Assembly: GCA_027486035.1 (NCBI GenBank)
Contig: JAIXPX010000027.1
Coordinates: 1-37,425, forward strand
Direction of reading: 5' to 3'
Length of the DNA stretch: 37,425 nucleotides
From: Erythrobacteraceae bacterium
Lineage (GTDB): Bacteria > Pseudomonadota > Alphaproteobacteria > Sphingomonadales > Sphingomonadaceae
Numbering within the stretch: the first letter of the stretch is position 1; each line of letters opens with the position of its first letter. The position numbers and the translations under genes were made by a program. Below, piece by piece: positions 25,585-34,496 of the stretch. Under the pieces are notes generated by a model. It was given only the letters and a program-made list of their open reading frames with translations. It did no database searches and was not told where the DNA came from.

Positions 25585-26796
25585 TCAGCCGAGCGCAGCC
25601 TTCAGATCATCGACCAGATCGAGGCGCTCCCACGGGAAGAAGTCGCCTTCCGCGGTGCGGCCGAAATGGCCATAGGCGGCGGTCGGCTGGTAGATCGGCT
25701 TGTTGAGGCCAAGGTGCGTGCGGATCGAACGCGGGGTCAGGCCGCCCAATTTGGCGATGCCGAGGATCGCCTGCTCGATCGCATCGTCGCCGACCGTGCC
25801 GGTCTCGTGGGTGTCGACATAGAGCGACAGCGGCTTCGACACGCCGATCGCATAGGCGATCTGGATGGTGCAGCGCGTGGCGAGGCCCGCCGCCACCACG
25901 TTCTTGGCGAGGTAGCGGGTGATATAGGCCGCCGAACGGTCAACCTTGGTCGGGTCCTTGCCGCTGAACGCGCCGCCGCCATGCGGGGCCGCGCCGCCAT
26001 AGGTGTCGACGATGATCTTGCGGCCCGTGAGGCCCGCGTCGCCGTCCGGCCCACCGATCTCGAAACTGCCGGTGGGGTTGATGAAATACTCGGTCTCGCG
26101 CAGCAGCACCGGCGGGATCACCTCGGCGACGACCTTCTTCACATAGGCCTCAAGCTCGGCCTGCCTGACCGGATCGCTCTCGTCATAGCCGGCCTTGTGC
26201 TGGGTCGAGACGACCACGGCGGTCGCGGCGACCGGCAGCGAGCCTTCATAACGCAGAGTCACCTGGCTCTTGGCGTCGGGCTCGAGGAAAGGCGCCGCGC
26301 CCGAGTGGCGGTCGGCGGCCATGCGCTCGAGGATCTTGTGGCTGTAGTAGAGCGTCGCCGGCATGAGGTCGGGGGTCTCGTCGGTGGCATAGCCGAACAT
26401 GATGCCCTGGTCGCCCGCCCCCTCATCCTTGTTCTCGCCCGCGTCCACCCCTTGTGCGATGTGCGCCGACTGGCCGTGGAGGCGGTTGAGAAACACGAAC
26501 TTCTCCCAGTGGAAGCCGTCCTGCTCGTAGCCGATGCGCTTCACCGTGGCGCGCACTGTCGCTTCGATTTCCTCCTTCGCCCCCGGTGCCCACTCGCCGT
26601 TCTCGAACACGCCCTTGCAGCGGATCTCGCCCGCCAGCGCCACGAACTGGGTGGTGGTCAGGGTTTCGCAGGCGATGCGCGCCTCAGGGTCCTTCGACAG
26701 GAACAGGTCGACGATCGCATCCGAAATCTGGTCGGCGACCTTGTCGGGGTGCCCTTCGGAAACGCTTTCGGAAGTGAACAGGTAGTTGGTGCGCAT
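25585..26796 (-). CDS. metK: S-adenosylmethionine synthetase
   Basis: Makes S-adenosylmethionine from methionine and ATP. The 403-residue protein starts [25 protein letters not shown] is the ATP/methionine-binding signature. [12 protein letters not shown] and [16 protein letters not shown] are the two PROSITE-type signatures of the family. Full length. The spacer to lnt (99 nt) carries an inverted-repeat cluster that looks like a methionine/SAH-responsive operator. No SAM riboswitch is evident. The DUF418 gene follows closely. Confidence 0.97.
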   Translation of the reverse strand: MRTNYLFTSESVSEGHPDKVADQISDAIVDLFLSKDPEARIACETLTTTQFVALAGEIRCKGVFENGEWAPGAKEEIEATVRATVKRIGYEQDGFHWEKFVFLNRLHGQSAHIAQGVDAGENKDEGAGDQGIMFGYATDETPDLMPATLYYSHKILERMAADRHSGAAPFLEPDAKSQVTLRYEGSLPVAATAVVVSTQHKAGYDESDPVRQAELEAYVKKVVAEVIPPVLLRETEYFINPTGSFEIGGPDGDAGLTGRKIIVDTYGGAAPHGGGAFSGKDPTKVDRSAAYITRYLAKNVVAAGLATRCTIQIAYAIGVSKPLSLYVDTHETGTVGDDAIEQAILGIAKLGGLTPRSIRTHLGLNKPIYQPTAAYGHFGRTAEGDFFPWERLDLVDDLKAALG

Positions 26797-26844
26797 GGAT
26801 ACCCCGGGGGCTGAAAGTGCGTTCGTGCGCAGAGATCGAGGCGA

Positions 26845-26872
26845 CCTTATAGAGATATAAGGAAACCTTTAT
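26845..26872. promoter_or_regulatory. Operator-like triple half-site upstream of metK
   Basis: CCTTATA (26845-26851), GAGA, TATAAGG (26856-26862) is a perfect 7-bp inverted repeat. After AAA it is followed by CCTTTAT (26866-26872), which pairs again with the middle half-site. AT-rich ATAAAG/CTTTAT palindromes upstream of metK and ahcY are known for SahR-type ArsR-family regulators in Proteobacteria (from memory); the match here is by resemblance only. The site lies 49-76 nt before the metK ATG, so it could overlap the promoter: TATAAG on the minus strand could serve as -10. Confidence 0.5.
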
Positions 26873-26895
26873 GTCCTGGGCTGTCCCGCTCCGCC

Positions 26896-28503
26896 CTAGC
26901 CGCGCGCGCGGGTGAGCGCAAGCACTCTCGGCAGGGCGAGGCCAAGCCCAAACAGCAGCGCTGCCCATGCGAGCGTGAGGCCGTGGCCGAGACGGGCGAA
27001 GAGGGTGGGCGCATCCGCTTCGGGCACGAAGCCCACCACCGCATCCGCCTTGCCGGTGGCGATGGCTGCACGCACCACACCGCGCGGATCGATCACCGCG
27101 CTGATCCCGGTGGTGGTCGAGCGGATCACCGGCAAGCCCTCCTCGATCGCGCGCATCCGTGCCTGCCCGACGAATTGCGGCGAGCCCCAGCTGCCGAACC
27201 ACCCGTCGTTGGAGGGGTTGAAGATGAAGTCGGGGCGGGTTGCCGGGTCCACCACCTCGCCCGAGAAGACGATCTCGTAGCAGATCTGCACCCCGACCTT
27301 GCCGTGTTCCCCCAGATCGAGCGTGCGCGGGCCGGGGCCGGGGATATAGTCGATGCTCCCTGCCACCAGCCGCGAAAGGCCGAGCGGCTCGAGCAAGGGG
27401 CGCATCGGCAGATATTCGCCATAGGGCACGAGGTGCGCCTTGTCGTAGCCCGCGACGATCCGCCCGGCGCCGTCGAGGCCCATCACCGAATTGCGGGCGC
27501 TGACGGCGGCAGGCGCGCCGGCGGCGTTCCTGCCGATGTTGAGATTGACGACGCCCGCCAGCAGCGTGGATCGCGGCCCGATCACTGCCCCGACGCGGCG
27601 GCGCGCGAAGGCAGGGTCGCCCGCAGCGGTCATCCGGTCGTAGTAGAACGCGGGATAGCCGTCCTCGAGATAGTCGGGCAGGGCGCTTTCGGGCCACAGC
27701 ACGATCCGCGAACGGTCCCGCTCCGGCGCGGTGAGACGGGCGAGGCGGGCGAACTGCTCCTCGAACTTGCTCGCGTCGTTGAGCTCGGCCTGCGGGAGGT
27801 AGGGCTGGACGAGGGTGTAACGGAGATTCGAATCTGCCGTCGGCTGGGCGTGCGGCACATTCATGACGAAGGCGATGTAGGCCGTCGGCAGGACCACGCC
27901 GGCCCAATTGCGCCGCAGCGCGCTGTCGAGCACAAGCGCGGCGATCAGCACGGTCAGGCCGGAGAAGGCGTAGGTCCCCATCCAAGGGAGGAACATCATC
28001 AAACCGGGCCGCTCCCAGCCCCCCAGCAGCATCAGCCCGACCGGTGGCCAAGGATAGCCGGTGAACACCCAGCCCCGCAGCCACTCGGTGACGATCCACG
28101 CGCTCGCCAGCACCAGCCCGAAGGCCCAGAGTGGTCGCTTTCGGGCAATGAGGTGCGCCGCGAGCGCAGCGAGGGCCGGATACCAGGCGAGATAGAGGCA
28201 CAAGAGCGGCACTGCCGCCCAGCCCAATGCCTCGGGCATCTTCGCCTGATGGGTGAAGGCGGTCGCGATCCAGTTGTTGGCGAGGGTCAGGTGCGCCCAG
28301 CCGAACAGCCAGCCGCGCGCGGTCGCGCTGCGCCAGGTCGGGGCGGTGTGGATCAGCCAGACGAATCCGGCGAGGCCGCCAAGGCCCAGAGGCCACAGGT
28401 GCAGCGGCGGATAGGCGCAGGCGGCGATCAGCCCCAGCCCGAAGGCCGCCAGTCCGGGGCAGCGCTGCACCAGCGCCGCGAGCGCAGCCAGCCGCCCGGT
28501 CAT
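26896..28503 (-). CDS. lnt: Apolipoprotein N-acyltransferase
   Basis: Inner-membrane enzyme that adds the third acyl chain to lipoproteins. The 535-residue protein has about six N-terminal spans (1-225) and a nitrilase-like periplasmic domain with the catalytic triad Glu272 (LWPESALP), Lys355 (YDKAHLVPYGEYLP) and Cys408 (QICYEIVF), then FNPSNDGWFG and a last membrane span near the C-terminus. It starts 6 nt after the DUF4167 gene stop, so the two are cotranscribed. All catalytic residues are intact. The window contains at least one lipoprotein substrate candidate, at 13929-14216. Confidence 0.97.
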   Translation of the reverse strand: MTGRLAALAALVQRCPGLAAFGLGLIAACAYPPLHLWPLGLGGLAGFVWLIHTAPTWRSATARGWLFGWAHLTLANNWIATAFTHQAKMPEALGWAAVPLLCLYLAWYPALAALAAHLIARKRPLWAFGLVLASAWIVTEWLRGWVFTGYPWPPVGLMLLGGWERPGLMMFLPWMGTYAFSGLTVLIAALVLDSALRRNWAGVVLPTAYIAFVMNVPHAQPTADSNLRYTLVQPYLPQAELNDASKFEEQFARLARLTAPERDRSRIVLWPESALPDYLEDGYPAFYYDRMTAAGDPAFARRRVGAVIGPRSTLLAGVVNLNIGRNAAGAPAAVSARNSVMGLDGAGRIVAGYDKAHLVPYGEYLPMRPLLEPLGLSRLVAGSIDYIPGPGPRTLDLGEHGKVGVQICYEIVFSGEVVDPATRPDFIFNPSNDGWFGSWGSPQFVGQARMRAIEEGLPVIRSTTTGISAVIDPRGVVRAAIATGKADAVVGFVPEADAPTLFARLGHGLTLAWAALLFGLGLALPRVLALTRARG

Positions 28504-28509
28504 GACCGC

Positions 28510-29274
28510 TTACTCGACGGCTTCGAGCGCGCCGCTTTCACCGCCCGTGTCATCGCCGCGAATCGAGGGCGGGAGAATCGAACTGTCGATGCCGCGCTGC
28601 TCGCTGTCTTCGGCGCTCTTGCGGGGCTTGCGACCGCGTGCGGGCTTGTCGCCACGCTCGGCGCGGCTGGCCCCTTCGCGGTTGCTCTCGCGATTGCCGT
28701 CGCGCTCGCCGCGCCGTTCGTCGCGATTCCCGTCGGCACGGTTGCCGTCGCGCTCCTTGCGCTGGCGGCGCGGACCGCGCTGGCGGTTGTCGTCGCGCCC
28801 ATTGTCGCGCCCGCTTTCCCGGTCGTCCTGGCGTTCGTCGTTGAGGAAGCTCTCGCCTTCCTGCCCCGGCTCGCCTTCGAGCACCTCGGCAGCGCCGGCA
28901 TTGTCGGACTGTTCGTAGACCGAGCGGGCCGGCGTGTCGCTGCGGCGGCCGAAATCGAAATCGTCCTCGAAGTCATCCGCAGAATCGCGTTCGTCATGGC
29001 GGCGGCTGCCGCCATTGCCGCCGCGCTGTTCGTCCTGGCGCGCCTTGTTGTCGGCGATCACCCGGAAATAGTGATCGGCGAACTGGAGGTAGTACTCCAT
29101 CTGCACGCGGTCGCCGTTGTGCTGGGCGTCCTGGGCAAGCTTCTTGTACTTGTCGAGCATTTGCGGGGCATTGCCGCGCGCCCGGCTGTCGATCCGGTTG
29201 AGCTGGCTGCCGTTGCCGCCCTGATTGCGGTTGCCGCGACCGCGACGACGGTTGTTCCGGTTGTTGTTATTCAA
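28510..29274 (-). CDS. DUF4167 protein with RNA-binding-like basic/acidic tail
   Basis: A 254-residue protein starting MNNNNRNNRRRGRGNRNQGG, an Asn/Arg/Gly-rich stretch, followed by the conserved DUF4167 core (about 25-80: RIDSRARGNAPQMLDKYKKL, GDRVQMEYYLQFADHYFRVI). The remainder is low-complexity, rich in Asp, Arg, Glu and Gly (RGPRRQRKERDGNRADGNRD and similar). The start codon appears to be TTG at 29274, since no ATG or GTG fits before the Asn run; AAGGA lies about 10 nt upstream. DUF4167 next to prmC/prfA is a recurring alphaproteobacterial arrangement as I recall it. Disordered charged tails and the RGR N-terminus suggest RNA or ribosome contact; this is inference. Confidence 0.85.
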   Translation of the reverse strand: MNNNNRNNRRRGRGNRNQGGNGSQLNRIDSRARGNAPQMLDKYKKLAQDAQHNGDRVQMEYYLQFADHYFRVIADNKARQDEQRGGNGGSRRHDERDSADDFEDDFDFGRRSDTPARSVYEQSDNAGAAEVLEGEPGQEGESFLNDERQDDRESGRDNGRDDNRQRGPRRQRKERDGNRADGNRDERRGERDGNRESNREGASRAERGDKPARGRKPRKSAEDSEQRGIDSSILPPSIRGDDTGGESGALEAVE

Positions 29275-29545
29275 GGAAAACGTTCCTTATCAGCGACCTT
29301 TCGCGATAACACTTTGCCCGCGCGGTCAACAGACCCCTTGCCCTTCGTCACGCATGGTCCCGGCGATGGCCTTGCCAAAGCTTGCCGCGCGCTCCGCGCT
29401 GCCGCAGTCGGGGACGTGCCCTGACGGCCGTATCAGCTAAGTTTAGGAGCTTGGCCCAGCGATTTGCGCCCTTCGCAATCCGTCTGGCCTGACAATGACG
29501 TAGCGATGCGAAATGGGTTTGCCAAGCCTTTGCCGCGCTTTTCTC
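29275..29545. other. Intergenic region prmC-DUF4167, no gene seen
   Basis: 271 nt between the prmC stop and the DUF4167 start. I find no reading frame, RNA gene or clear terminator. A weak minus-strand promoter pattern (TTGGCA, 17 nt, TACGTC) reads toward DUF4167. The length suggests DUF4167-lnt has its own promoter rather than sharing the prfA message. Confidence 0.4.
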
Positions 29546-30397
29546 TTATCGCAGGACCAAGGCGCGTGGGCGGCCGGCAAGATCACGGCGCAGCTCCGAT
29601 GTGAAGCCGGCTGAATGAGCGAGGTCAGAGACCGCCCCGGCCTGATTCGCGCCGATCTCGAGGATGGCGAGGGCGCCTTCGTTCATCAGCGCGCGAAGCT
29701 GGGGGATGAGGACGCGGTAATCGTCCAGCCCCTCCGGCCCGGCGAAGAGGGCGGAGTGGGGCTCATAATCGCGGACCTGGGGGTCGAGCACCGCGTCTGC
29801 CTCGACATAGGGCGGGTTGCACAGAATGAGGTCGAAGGTGCCGAGACGCTTGCTCCAGCCGCCTTTCGTCCAGTCAGCCGTGATCAGCCTTACCCTGTGG
29901 CCAAGCCCAAGATGCGAGGCATTCGCGTCGGCAACGCCGAGCGCGGCCGATGACTTGTCGATCCCGACGCCCGTTGCCTGCCAGCGTGCGCCCACGACCT
30001 TGGCTCTGGCCTCGGCTTCGGCCAGGAAGGTCAGCAGCAGCGCCCCCGAGCCGGTTCCGAGATCGAGCACGCTCCCGGCATCGGGTTTGATTTCGAGGGC
30101 TGCCTCAATGATCGCCCCGCTGTCGGCACGCGGTATCAGCGTGTCGACTGTCACACGAAAATCGCGACCGTAGAATTCCTGAACCCCGACAATATAGGCC
30201 AATGGCTCACACGCGGCGCGCCGTTCGATACTTTCGAAGAATCGCTTTGGCGTGGTATGGCCCATGGTGCGCAGCAGGAGGTCCGATCGGCTGATCCCGA
30301 AAGCATGCGCCATCAGCAATTCGGCATCCAGCCGCGCGGTGTCGCTGGTGGCGGCAAGGCGCTCGGCGGCTGCCCGGATGGCTTCGGCGACGGTCAT
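29546..30397 (-). CDS. prmC: Peptide chain release factor N5-glutamine methyltransferase
   Basis: Methylates the Gln of the GGQ motif in release factors using SAM. The 283-residue protein has an N-terminal helical domain, ARLDAELLMAHAFGISR, then the Rossmann methyltransferase with LDLGTGSGALLLTFL (SAM site), GIDKSSAALGVADAN and the catalytic NPPY at 194-197. YIVGVQEFYGRDFRV and VLIPRADS (RP/PR loop) are typical. The start ATG at 30397 shares a base with the prfA TAA (TAATG), so enzyme and substrate are coupled in translation. Confidence 0.96.
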   Translation of the reverse strand: MTVAEAIRAAAERLAATSDTARLDAELLMAHAFGISRSDLLLRTMGHTTPKRFFESIERRAACEPLAYIVGVQEFYGRDFRVTVDTLIPRADSGAIIEAALEIKPDAGSVLDLGTGSGALLLTFLAEAEARAKVVGARWQATGVGIDKSSAALGVADANASHLGLGHRVRLITADWTKGGWSKRLGTFDLILCNPPYVEADAVLDPQVRDYEPHSALFAGPEGLDDYRVLIPQLRALMNEGALAILEIGANQAGAVSDLAHSAGFTSELRRDLAGRPRALVLR

Positions 30398-31464
30398 TAT
30401 TCCGAAAGCGCCGCCAGCCGCTTGCCCTCGTCCTCGGCGATCAGGGCATCGACCAACTCGGCCAGCCCCGGCCCGGCGAGCACCTCTTCCAGCTTGTGCA
30501 GGGTCAGCCCGATGCGGTGATCGGTGACGCGGCCCTGGGGGAAGTTGTAGGTGCGGATGCGCTCGGAACGGTCGCCGCTGCCGACCATCGCCTTGCGCGC
30601 CTCGGCCTCGGCGCCCTGGGTGGCCTCGCGCTGGGCATCGTAGAGCCGCGTGCGCAGCACCTGCATCGCCTTTTCGCGGTTCTTGTGCTGGCTGCGCCCG
30701 TCCTGACAGGTGACGACCGTGCCCGTCGGCAGGTGGGTGATCCGCACCGCCGAATCGGTGGTGTTGACGTGCTGGCCCCCAGCGCCGGACGCGCGATAGA
30801 CGTCGATCTTGAGGTCCTTGTCCTCGATCTGCACGTCCACTTCATCGGGCTCGGCCAGCACCGCGACGGTGGCCGCCGAGGTGTGGATGCGCCCGCCGCT
30901 TTCGGTGACAGGCACGCGCTGGACGCGGTGGACGCCGCTTTCGAACTTCAGCTTCCTGAACACGCCCGTGCCGGTGACGTTGGCGATCACTTCCTTGAAG
31001 CCGCCGATGTCGCTCGCGTTGATGCTGACCGGCTCGACCTTCCAGCCCTGCTCGGCGGCATAGCGTTCGTACATGCGGTAGAGATCGGCGGCGAACAGCG
31101 CCGCCTCGTCGCCCCCGGTGCCGGCGCGGATTTCGAGCATCGCGGGCTTGGCGTCGGCGGAGTCGCGGGGCAACAGCGCGATGGCGAGGCGGCGTTCGAG
31201 ATCGGGGAGCGTGGCCTTGATCTGCGCCAGCTCTTCCTCGGCCATCGCCTTCATCTCGGGGTCGGCGAGCATCTCGGTGAGCCCCGCCATCTCCTCGCGC
31301 GCGGATTTTACCTCGGCGGCGATTTTCGCCACCGGCTCCAGCTCGGCATAATCGCGGGAGGCGCGCACGAAAGCCTCGCCCTCCAGCGTTCCGCTCGCCA
31401 TGCGCGCTTCCAGCTCCGCAAAGCGGTGCGCGATCTGGTCAAGGCGTTCGGGGGGAATTTGCAT
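30397..31464 (-). CDS. prfA: Peptide chain release factor 1
   Basis: RF1, which reads UAA and UAG. The 355-residue protein has the N-terminal helical domain ([17 protein letters not shown]), [20 protein letters not shown] containing the PVT codon-recognition tripeptide of RF1, and the catalytic GGQ at 229-231 in [15 protein letters not shown]. The ATG at 31464 matches the conserved start, but there is no evident Shine-Dalgarno: the 14 nt before it read AGTAAGAAACCCCC on the coding strand, and just beyond is the end of palindromic element C. prmC follows with a 1-nt overlap. Confidence 0.96.
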   Translation of the reverse strand: MQIPPERLDQIAHRFAELEARMASGTLEGEAFVRASRDYAELEPVAKIAAEVKSAREEMAGLTEMLADPEMKAMAEEELAQIKATLPDLERRLAIALLPRDSADAKPAMLEIRAGTGGDEAALFAADLYRMYERYAAEQGWKVEPVSINASDIGGFKEVIANVTGTGVFRKLKFESGVHRVQRVPVTESGGRIHTSAATVAVLAEPDEVDVQIEDKDLKIDVYRASGAGGQHVNTTDSAVRITHLPTGTVVTCQDGRSQHKNREKAMQVLRTRLYDAQREATQGAEAEARKAMVGSGDRSERIRTYNFPQGRVTDHRIGLTLHKLEEVLAGPGLAELVDALIAEDEGKRLAALSE

Positions 31465-31478
31465 GGGGGTTTCTTACT

Positions 31479-31569
31479 CGTCATGCTGAACTTGTTTCAG
31501 CATTCATTTCGCAACTTCGGGCTGCGGTTGGTGCGGCACGATGGACCCTGAAACAAGCTCAGGGTGACG
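31479..31569. repeat. Palindromic repeat element C (REP/BIME-like)
   Basis: Arms 31479-31506 and 31542-31569, inverted, 22 of 28 positions alike, outer ends CGTCA. The left arm folds as ATGCTGAA/TTCAGCAT around CTTGT; the right arm as ACCCTGA/TCAGGGT. The sequence differences between arms keep each stem paired. The sequence is closely related to element A. It ends 14 nt before the prfA start, in its leader or promoter region. Confidence 0.85.
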
Positions 31570-31613
31570 AGGTGGGCTAAGAGAGCGCGAAGGTCATCGG
31601 TTCAGGCTTCTTC

Positions 31614-31701
31614 CGTCTTCCCGGACTTGATCCGGGATCCCGCTACTAAATGCCCCGCCGCGAGAAGAAAAGCGGGGCCCCGGGTCAAGCCCGGGGTGAC
31701 G
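31614..31701. repeat. Palindromic repeat element D (REP/BIME-like)
   Basis: Arms 31614-31641 and 31674-31701, inverted, outer ends CGTC. Stems are TCCCGGA/TCCGGGA around CTTGA in the left arm and CCCCGGG/CCCGGGG around TCAAG in the right arm. It begins 8 nt after the hisS stop and sits 44 nt from element C, forming a tandem pair that fills most of the 245-nt hisS-prfA spacer. Confidence 0.85.
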
Positions 31702-31709
31702 ATGGGGGA

Positions 31710-32969
31710 CTAGTTGATTGCGTAAGCCCAGGCCGTCTTGATTGCGTCGTCCAGAACTTCGTCTGTCACCGTACTTCTAATCCCTCGGCTCGGCTCGCCA
31801 GCTTCGTCGGAAACCGAGACAATGTAGGCAGGGTTCATCTTGGCAGCTTTGTCGAACCGCTTCTTGACCGAACCAGTCGAGACGACCTCGACCGAATATC
31901 GATTGTTTCTAAGGTGCCGCGCCATCGAGATGGCCACTTCACTGTGAGGTTCAGCTTCGACGGCAATCGCCACGTCGAGACGCTCCTCCTCCCGCGCCCC
32001 CACCAACATAGCCAGCCGCTCGATCCCCGCGGCCCAGCCCACCGCAGGCGTCGGGGCACCCCCCAGAGACTCCATCAGCCCGTCATAGCGCCCTCCGCCC
32101 AGCACCGTGCTCTGCGAGCCCAGCGCGGCGGCCGAGGCGCTGCCTTCGTCGGGTATGAACTCGAAGGCGGTATGGCGGTAATAGTCGAGCCCGCGAACGA
32201 GGCTCTCGGCGCGCACCCACTTCACCCCCGCCGCGTCGAGCCCCGAAGTCACCGCCGCGAAGAAGGCGCTCGCCTCCTCCGACAGAAACGCATCAATCTT
32301 CGGCGCATCGGCGAGGAACGGCTTGTCGCGCGGGTCTTTCGAATCGAGGATCCGCAGCGGGTTCTTCTCAAGCCGCTCCTGCGATTCTTCGGAGAGGTCG
32401 CCCGCAACCGCGCGGAAGTAGTCCACCAAAGCCGCCCGCCACGCCTCGCGGCTCGCGCCATCGCCCAGCGTGTTGAGGTGCAGGGTCACGTCGTGGATGC
32501 CCAGCTCCTTCAGCAGCTGGTCCGCCATTGCCAGCAGCTCCACATCGGCCTGCGGCTCGGCAGCGCCGATCACCTCGGCATCGATCTGGTGGAACTGGCG
32601 GTAGCGGCCCTTCTGCGGGCGTTCGTAGCGGAACAGCGGCCCGTGGGTCGCCACTTTCAGCGGCGCATATTGCTGCCAGCCATCCGTCAGGAAGGCGCGC
32701 GCGATCCCGGCGGTGAATTCGGGGCGCAGGGTCAGGCTCTCCCCGCCGCGGTCGTCGAAGGAATACATCTCCTTCGACACCACATCGGTCGTCTCGCCGA
32801 GGCTGCGCGCGAACACCTCGGTCTTCTCGAACACCGGCATCTCCACCCGGCGGAAGCGGTAGAGGCGGCGGACGCGCTCGAAGGTCTCGACCACGAAGGC
32901 GAAAGCTTCGGCCTCGGCGCCGAAGATGTCCTGGGTGCCGCGAACGGGCTGGGGCGTTTTCTTGCTCAT
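31710..32969 (-). CDS. hisS: Histidyl-tRNA synthetase
   Basis: Class II synthetase for tRNA-His, 419 residues, starting [20 protein letters not shown] (RGTQDI is the family start). Motif 1 lies around [20 protein letters not shown], motif 2 is [20 protein letters not shown], the histidine-specific loop is [16 protein letters not shown], and motif 3 is [12 protein letters not shown]. The C-terminal anticodon-binding domain ends KTAWAYAIN. The ATG at 32969 precedes the conserved N-terminus; the upstream extension of the frame runs into ppa. It is divergent from ppa with a 106-nt spacer, and the two palindromic elements lie downstream. Confidence 0.96.
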   Translation of the reverse strand: MSKKTPQPVRGTQDIFGAEAEAFAFVVETFERVRRLYRFRRVEMPVFEKTEVFARSLGETTDVVSKEMYSFDDRGGESLTLRPEFTAGIARAFLTDGWQQYAPLKVATHGPLFRYERPQKGRYRQFHQIDAEVIGAAEPQADVELLAMADQLLKELGIHDVTLHLNTLGDGASREAWRAALVDYFRAVAGDLSEESQERLEKNPLRILDSKDPRDKPFLADAPKIDAFLSEEASAFFAAVTSGLDAAGVKWVRAESLVRGLDYYRHTAFEFIPDEGSASAAALGSQSTVLGGGRYDGLMESLGGAPTPAVGWAAGIERLAMLVGAREEERLDVAIAVEAEPHSEVAISMARHLRNNRYSVEVVSTGSVKKRFDKAAKMNPAYIVSVSDEAGEPSRGIRSTVTDEVLDDAIKTAWAYAIN

Positions 32970-33075
32970 ACAGGCCGCGCGATTAGGCCTACGCAGCCCC
33001 TTTCGCAATCCTGCGGCACGGATTAAAGGCCCGCGCGTTACCTCTCGCAATCGCACACAACACAAGAGAAAAGCC

Positions 33076-33609
33076 ATGCGCATCGACAAGATCCCCACCG
33101 GGGTGAACCCGCCCGACGATCTCAACGTGATCATCGAAGTGCCGACCGGTGGCGAGCCGGTGAAGTATGAATTCGACAAGGAAAGCGGTGCGCTGTTCGT
33201 CGACCGCATCCTCCACACGCCGATGCGCTATCCGGCGAATTACGGCTTCGTGCCCCATACCCTCTCCCCCGACGGCGACCCGCTCGATGCGCTGGTGATC
33301 TCGCGTTCGCCCTTCATCCCGGGCTGCGTCGTGCGCGCGCGCCCGATCGGGGTGCTGAACCTGGAGGACGAGCAGGGCGGCGACGAGAAGCTGATCTGCG
33401 TGCCGGTGAACGAGACCTTCCCGTACTATGCCGACGTGATCGAGACGAGCGACCTGCCCTCGATCATCTTCCAGCAGATCGAGCACTTCTTCACGCACTA
33501 CAAGGATCTCGAAGCCGAGAAGTGGGTGCGCGTGGGCAAGTGGGGCAATGCCGCCGAAGCGCGCAAGATCACCATCGAGGCGATCGAGCGGTATCAGGCA
33601 GGGAAGTAG
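33076..33609 (+). CDS. ppa: Inorganic pyrophosphatase (family I)
   Basis: Hydrolyses pyrophosphate to two phosphates, pulling biosynthetic reactions such as aminoacylation forward. The 177-residue protein starts [20 protein letters not shown] and has the family I signature DGDPLDALV near residue 65, plus EIPTGG-like [15 protein letters not shown] and [13 protein letters not shown]. The metal-binding Asp residues appear intact. The start ATG at 33076 lies in the proper context; sequence upstream belongs to the divergent hisS promoter. A GC-rich cluster of hairpins follows the stop. Confidence 0.97.
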   Translation: MRIDKIPTGVNPPDDLNVIIEVPTGGEPVKYEFDKESGALFVDRILHTPMRYPANYGFVPHTLSPDGDPLDALVISRSPFIPGCVVRARPIGVLNLEDEQGGDEKLICVPVNETFPYYADVIETSDLPSIIFQQIEHFFTHYKDLEAEKWVRVGKWGNAAEARKITIEAIERYQAGK

Positions 33610-33622
33610 GGTTTCCTGATTG

Positions 33623-33816
33623 CGGGCCCGCCTCCGCGGGCCCGTCCTCGGTGCTGTTCCCGTGGCTTGCGCCACGGGGCACCTGCGGCTCGCGCGTGTG
33701 CGCTCGCGGCCCTGCGGGCCGAACCAGTCCCGTCATGAGCGGTATGCGCTGAGATCGGTCGCGCTAGCGACCGCAAGCCCGAACGGGCGCCCGCAGCGAT
33801 GCGGCCTTCAGGCCGC
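33623..33816. repeat. Cluster of six GC-rich hairpins after ppa
   Basis: Perfect short stems follow one another between convergent genes: CGGGCCCG/CGGGCCCG (33623-33644), CCCGTGGC/GCCACGGG (33659-33678), CGGCCC/GGGCCG (33707-33721), CGGTCGC/GCGACCG (33756-33773), GCCCG/CGGGC (33777-33788) and GCGGCC/GGCCGC (33801-33816). There are no long T-tracts. The first probably ends ppa transcripts; the rest are unexplained. No reading frame here looks protein-like. It may be a second type of palindromic repeat element. Confidence 0.6.
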
Positions 33817-33855
33817 GTGAGCGAGGATTTCGCGCGCCGGATGGCGTGCGGAACT

Positions 33856-33876
33856 CAAAAACCCGCGGATGCGGGT
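33856..33876 (-). terminator. Intrinsic terminator of the small membrane protein gene
   Basis: On the minus strand ACCCGC, ATCC, GCGGGT is followed by TTTT and then GAG. The 6-bp stem (33861-33866 and 33871-33876) lies 7 nt after the stop codon at 33884, a typical position. Confidence 0.65.
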
Positions 33877-33883
33877 GCGAAAC

Positions 33884-34255
33884 TCAGAAAATGCTCAGCA
33901 GCGCCTTGAAAACCAGCGTCAGGGTGATCGGCAGGCCGATCGCCAGCGACCACAGCAGCGCCGTGTCGCGGCGGAAGGCGGGGGCCAACGCGAGGTCGGC
34001 AGCGCTGGCGTCGTCGAGATCGGCCCAGCGCTTCTCAAACCAGCGGCACACCGGGATGATGCCGCCCACCAGCACGATCAGCGCCAGATAGGGCAGGGCG
34101 CTCGACGTGCCTTCGGAGAGCGCCTTGATCGTGAAGAAGATCTGGAGCGCGGTGTAGACCAGCAGGCCATAGGCGACATGATCGCTCATCTGCTTGCGCC
34201 AGTCGCGTGCGCGGACGGTCGAAAGCGCCGCAGCGTGCTTGTCTGTCTTCACCAT
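33884..34255 (-). CDS. Small inner-membrane protein, unknown function
   Basis: A 123-residue protein starting MVKTDKHAAALSTVRARDWR, with three hydrophobic segments: HVAYGLLVYTALQIFFTI, LPYLALIVLVGGIIPVC and ALLWSLAIGLPITLTLVFKA. A charged stretch (RWFEKRWADLDDASAADL) lies between spans 2 and 3. I recognise no characterised family. The ATG at 34255 has GGGGAG 8 nt upstream; earlier starts extend into the spacer. It is divergent from lptB and has its own terminator, so it is a single-gene unit. Confidence 0.75.
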   Translation of the reverse strand: MVKTDKHAAALSTVRARDWRKQMSDHVAYGLLVYTALQIFFTIKALSEGTSSALPYLALIVLVGGIIPVCRWFEKRWADLDDASAADLALAPAFRRDTALLWSLAIGLPITLTLVFKALLSIF

Positions 34256-34496
34256 TCGTGCCGCTCCCCAACGGACGTTCATGCTGGCGACACTATCGCA
34301 AAGCGAAGTTGAAGTTGCAAGAAGCTCTGTTTGTCCGACGCTTTGTTGCGCGGCGCGCAAGTATGCGCAGCAAGCCGTTCACAATGCAGGCCTGATGCTG
34401 GGGGCCAAGCCTGGGGCTGCGGGACTAAGCAAAAATCCTGCCAAACGCGGCTGCACCCTTTCCTGCCCGGCCAAGGGTGCTAAAGAGTCGGACGAC

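Noticed and set aside
26797..26895. A SAM riboswitch before metK
   Set aside because: The spacer is short and I could not fit a SAM-II or SAM/SAH pseudoknot; the AT-rich inverted repeats look more like a protein operator.
34395..34496. N-terminal extension of LptB from the ATG at 34395
   Set aside because: The extra residues (MLGAKPGAAGLSKNPAKRGC and onward) are not LptB-like and would give an unusual length; the ATG at 34497 is preferred.
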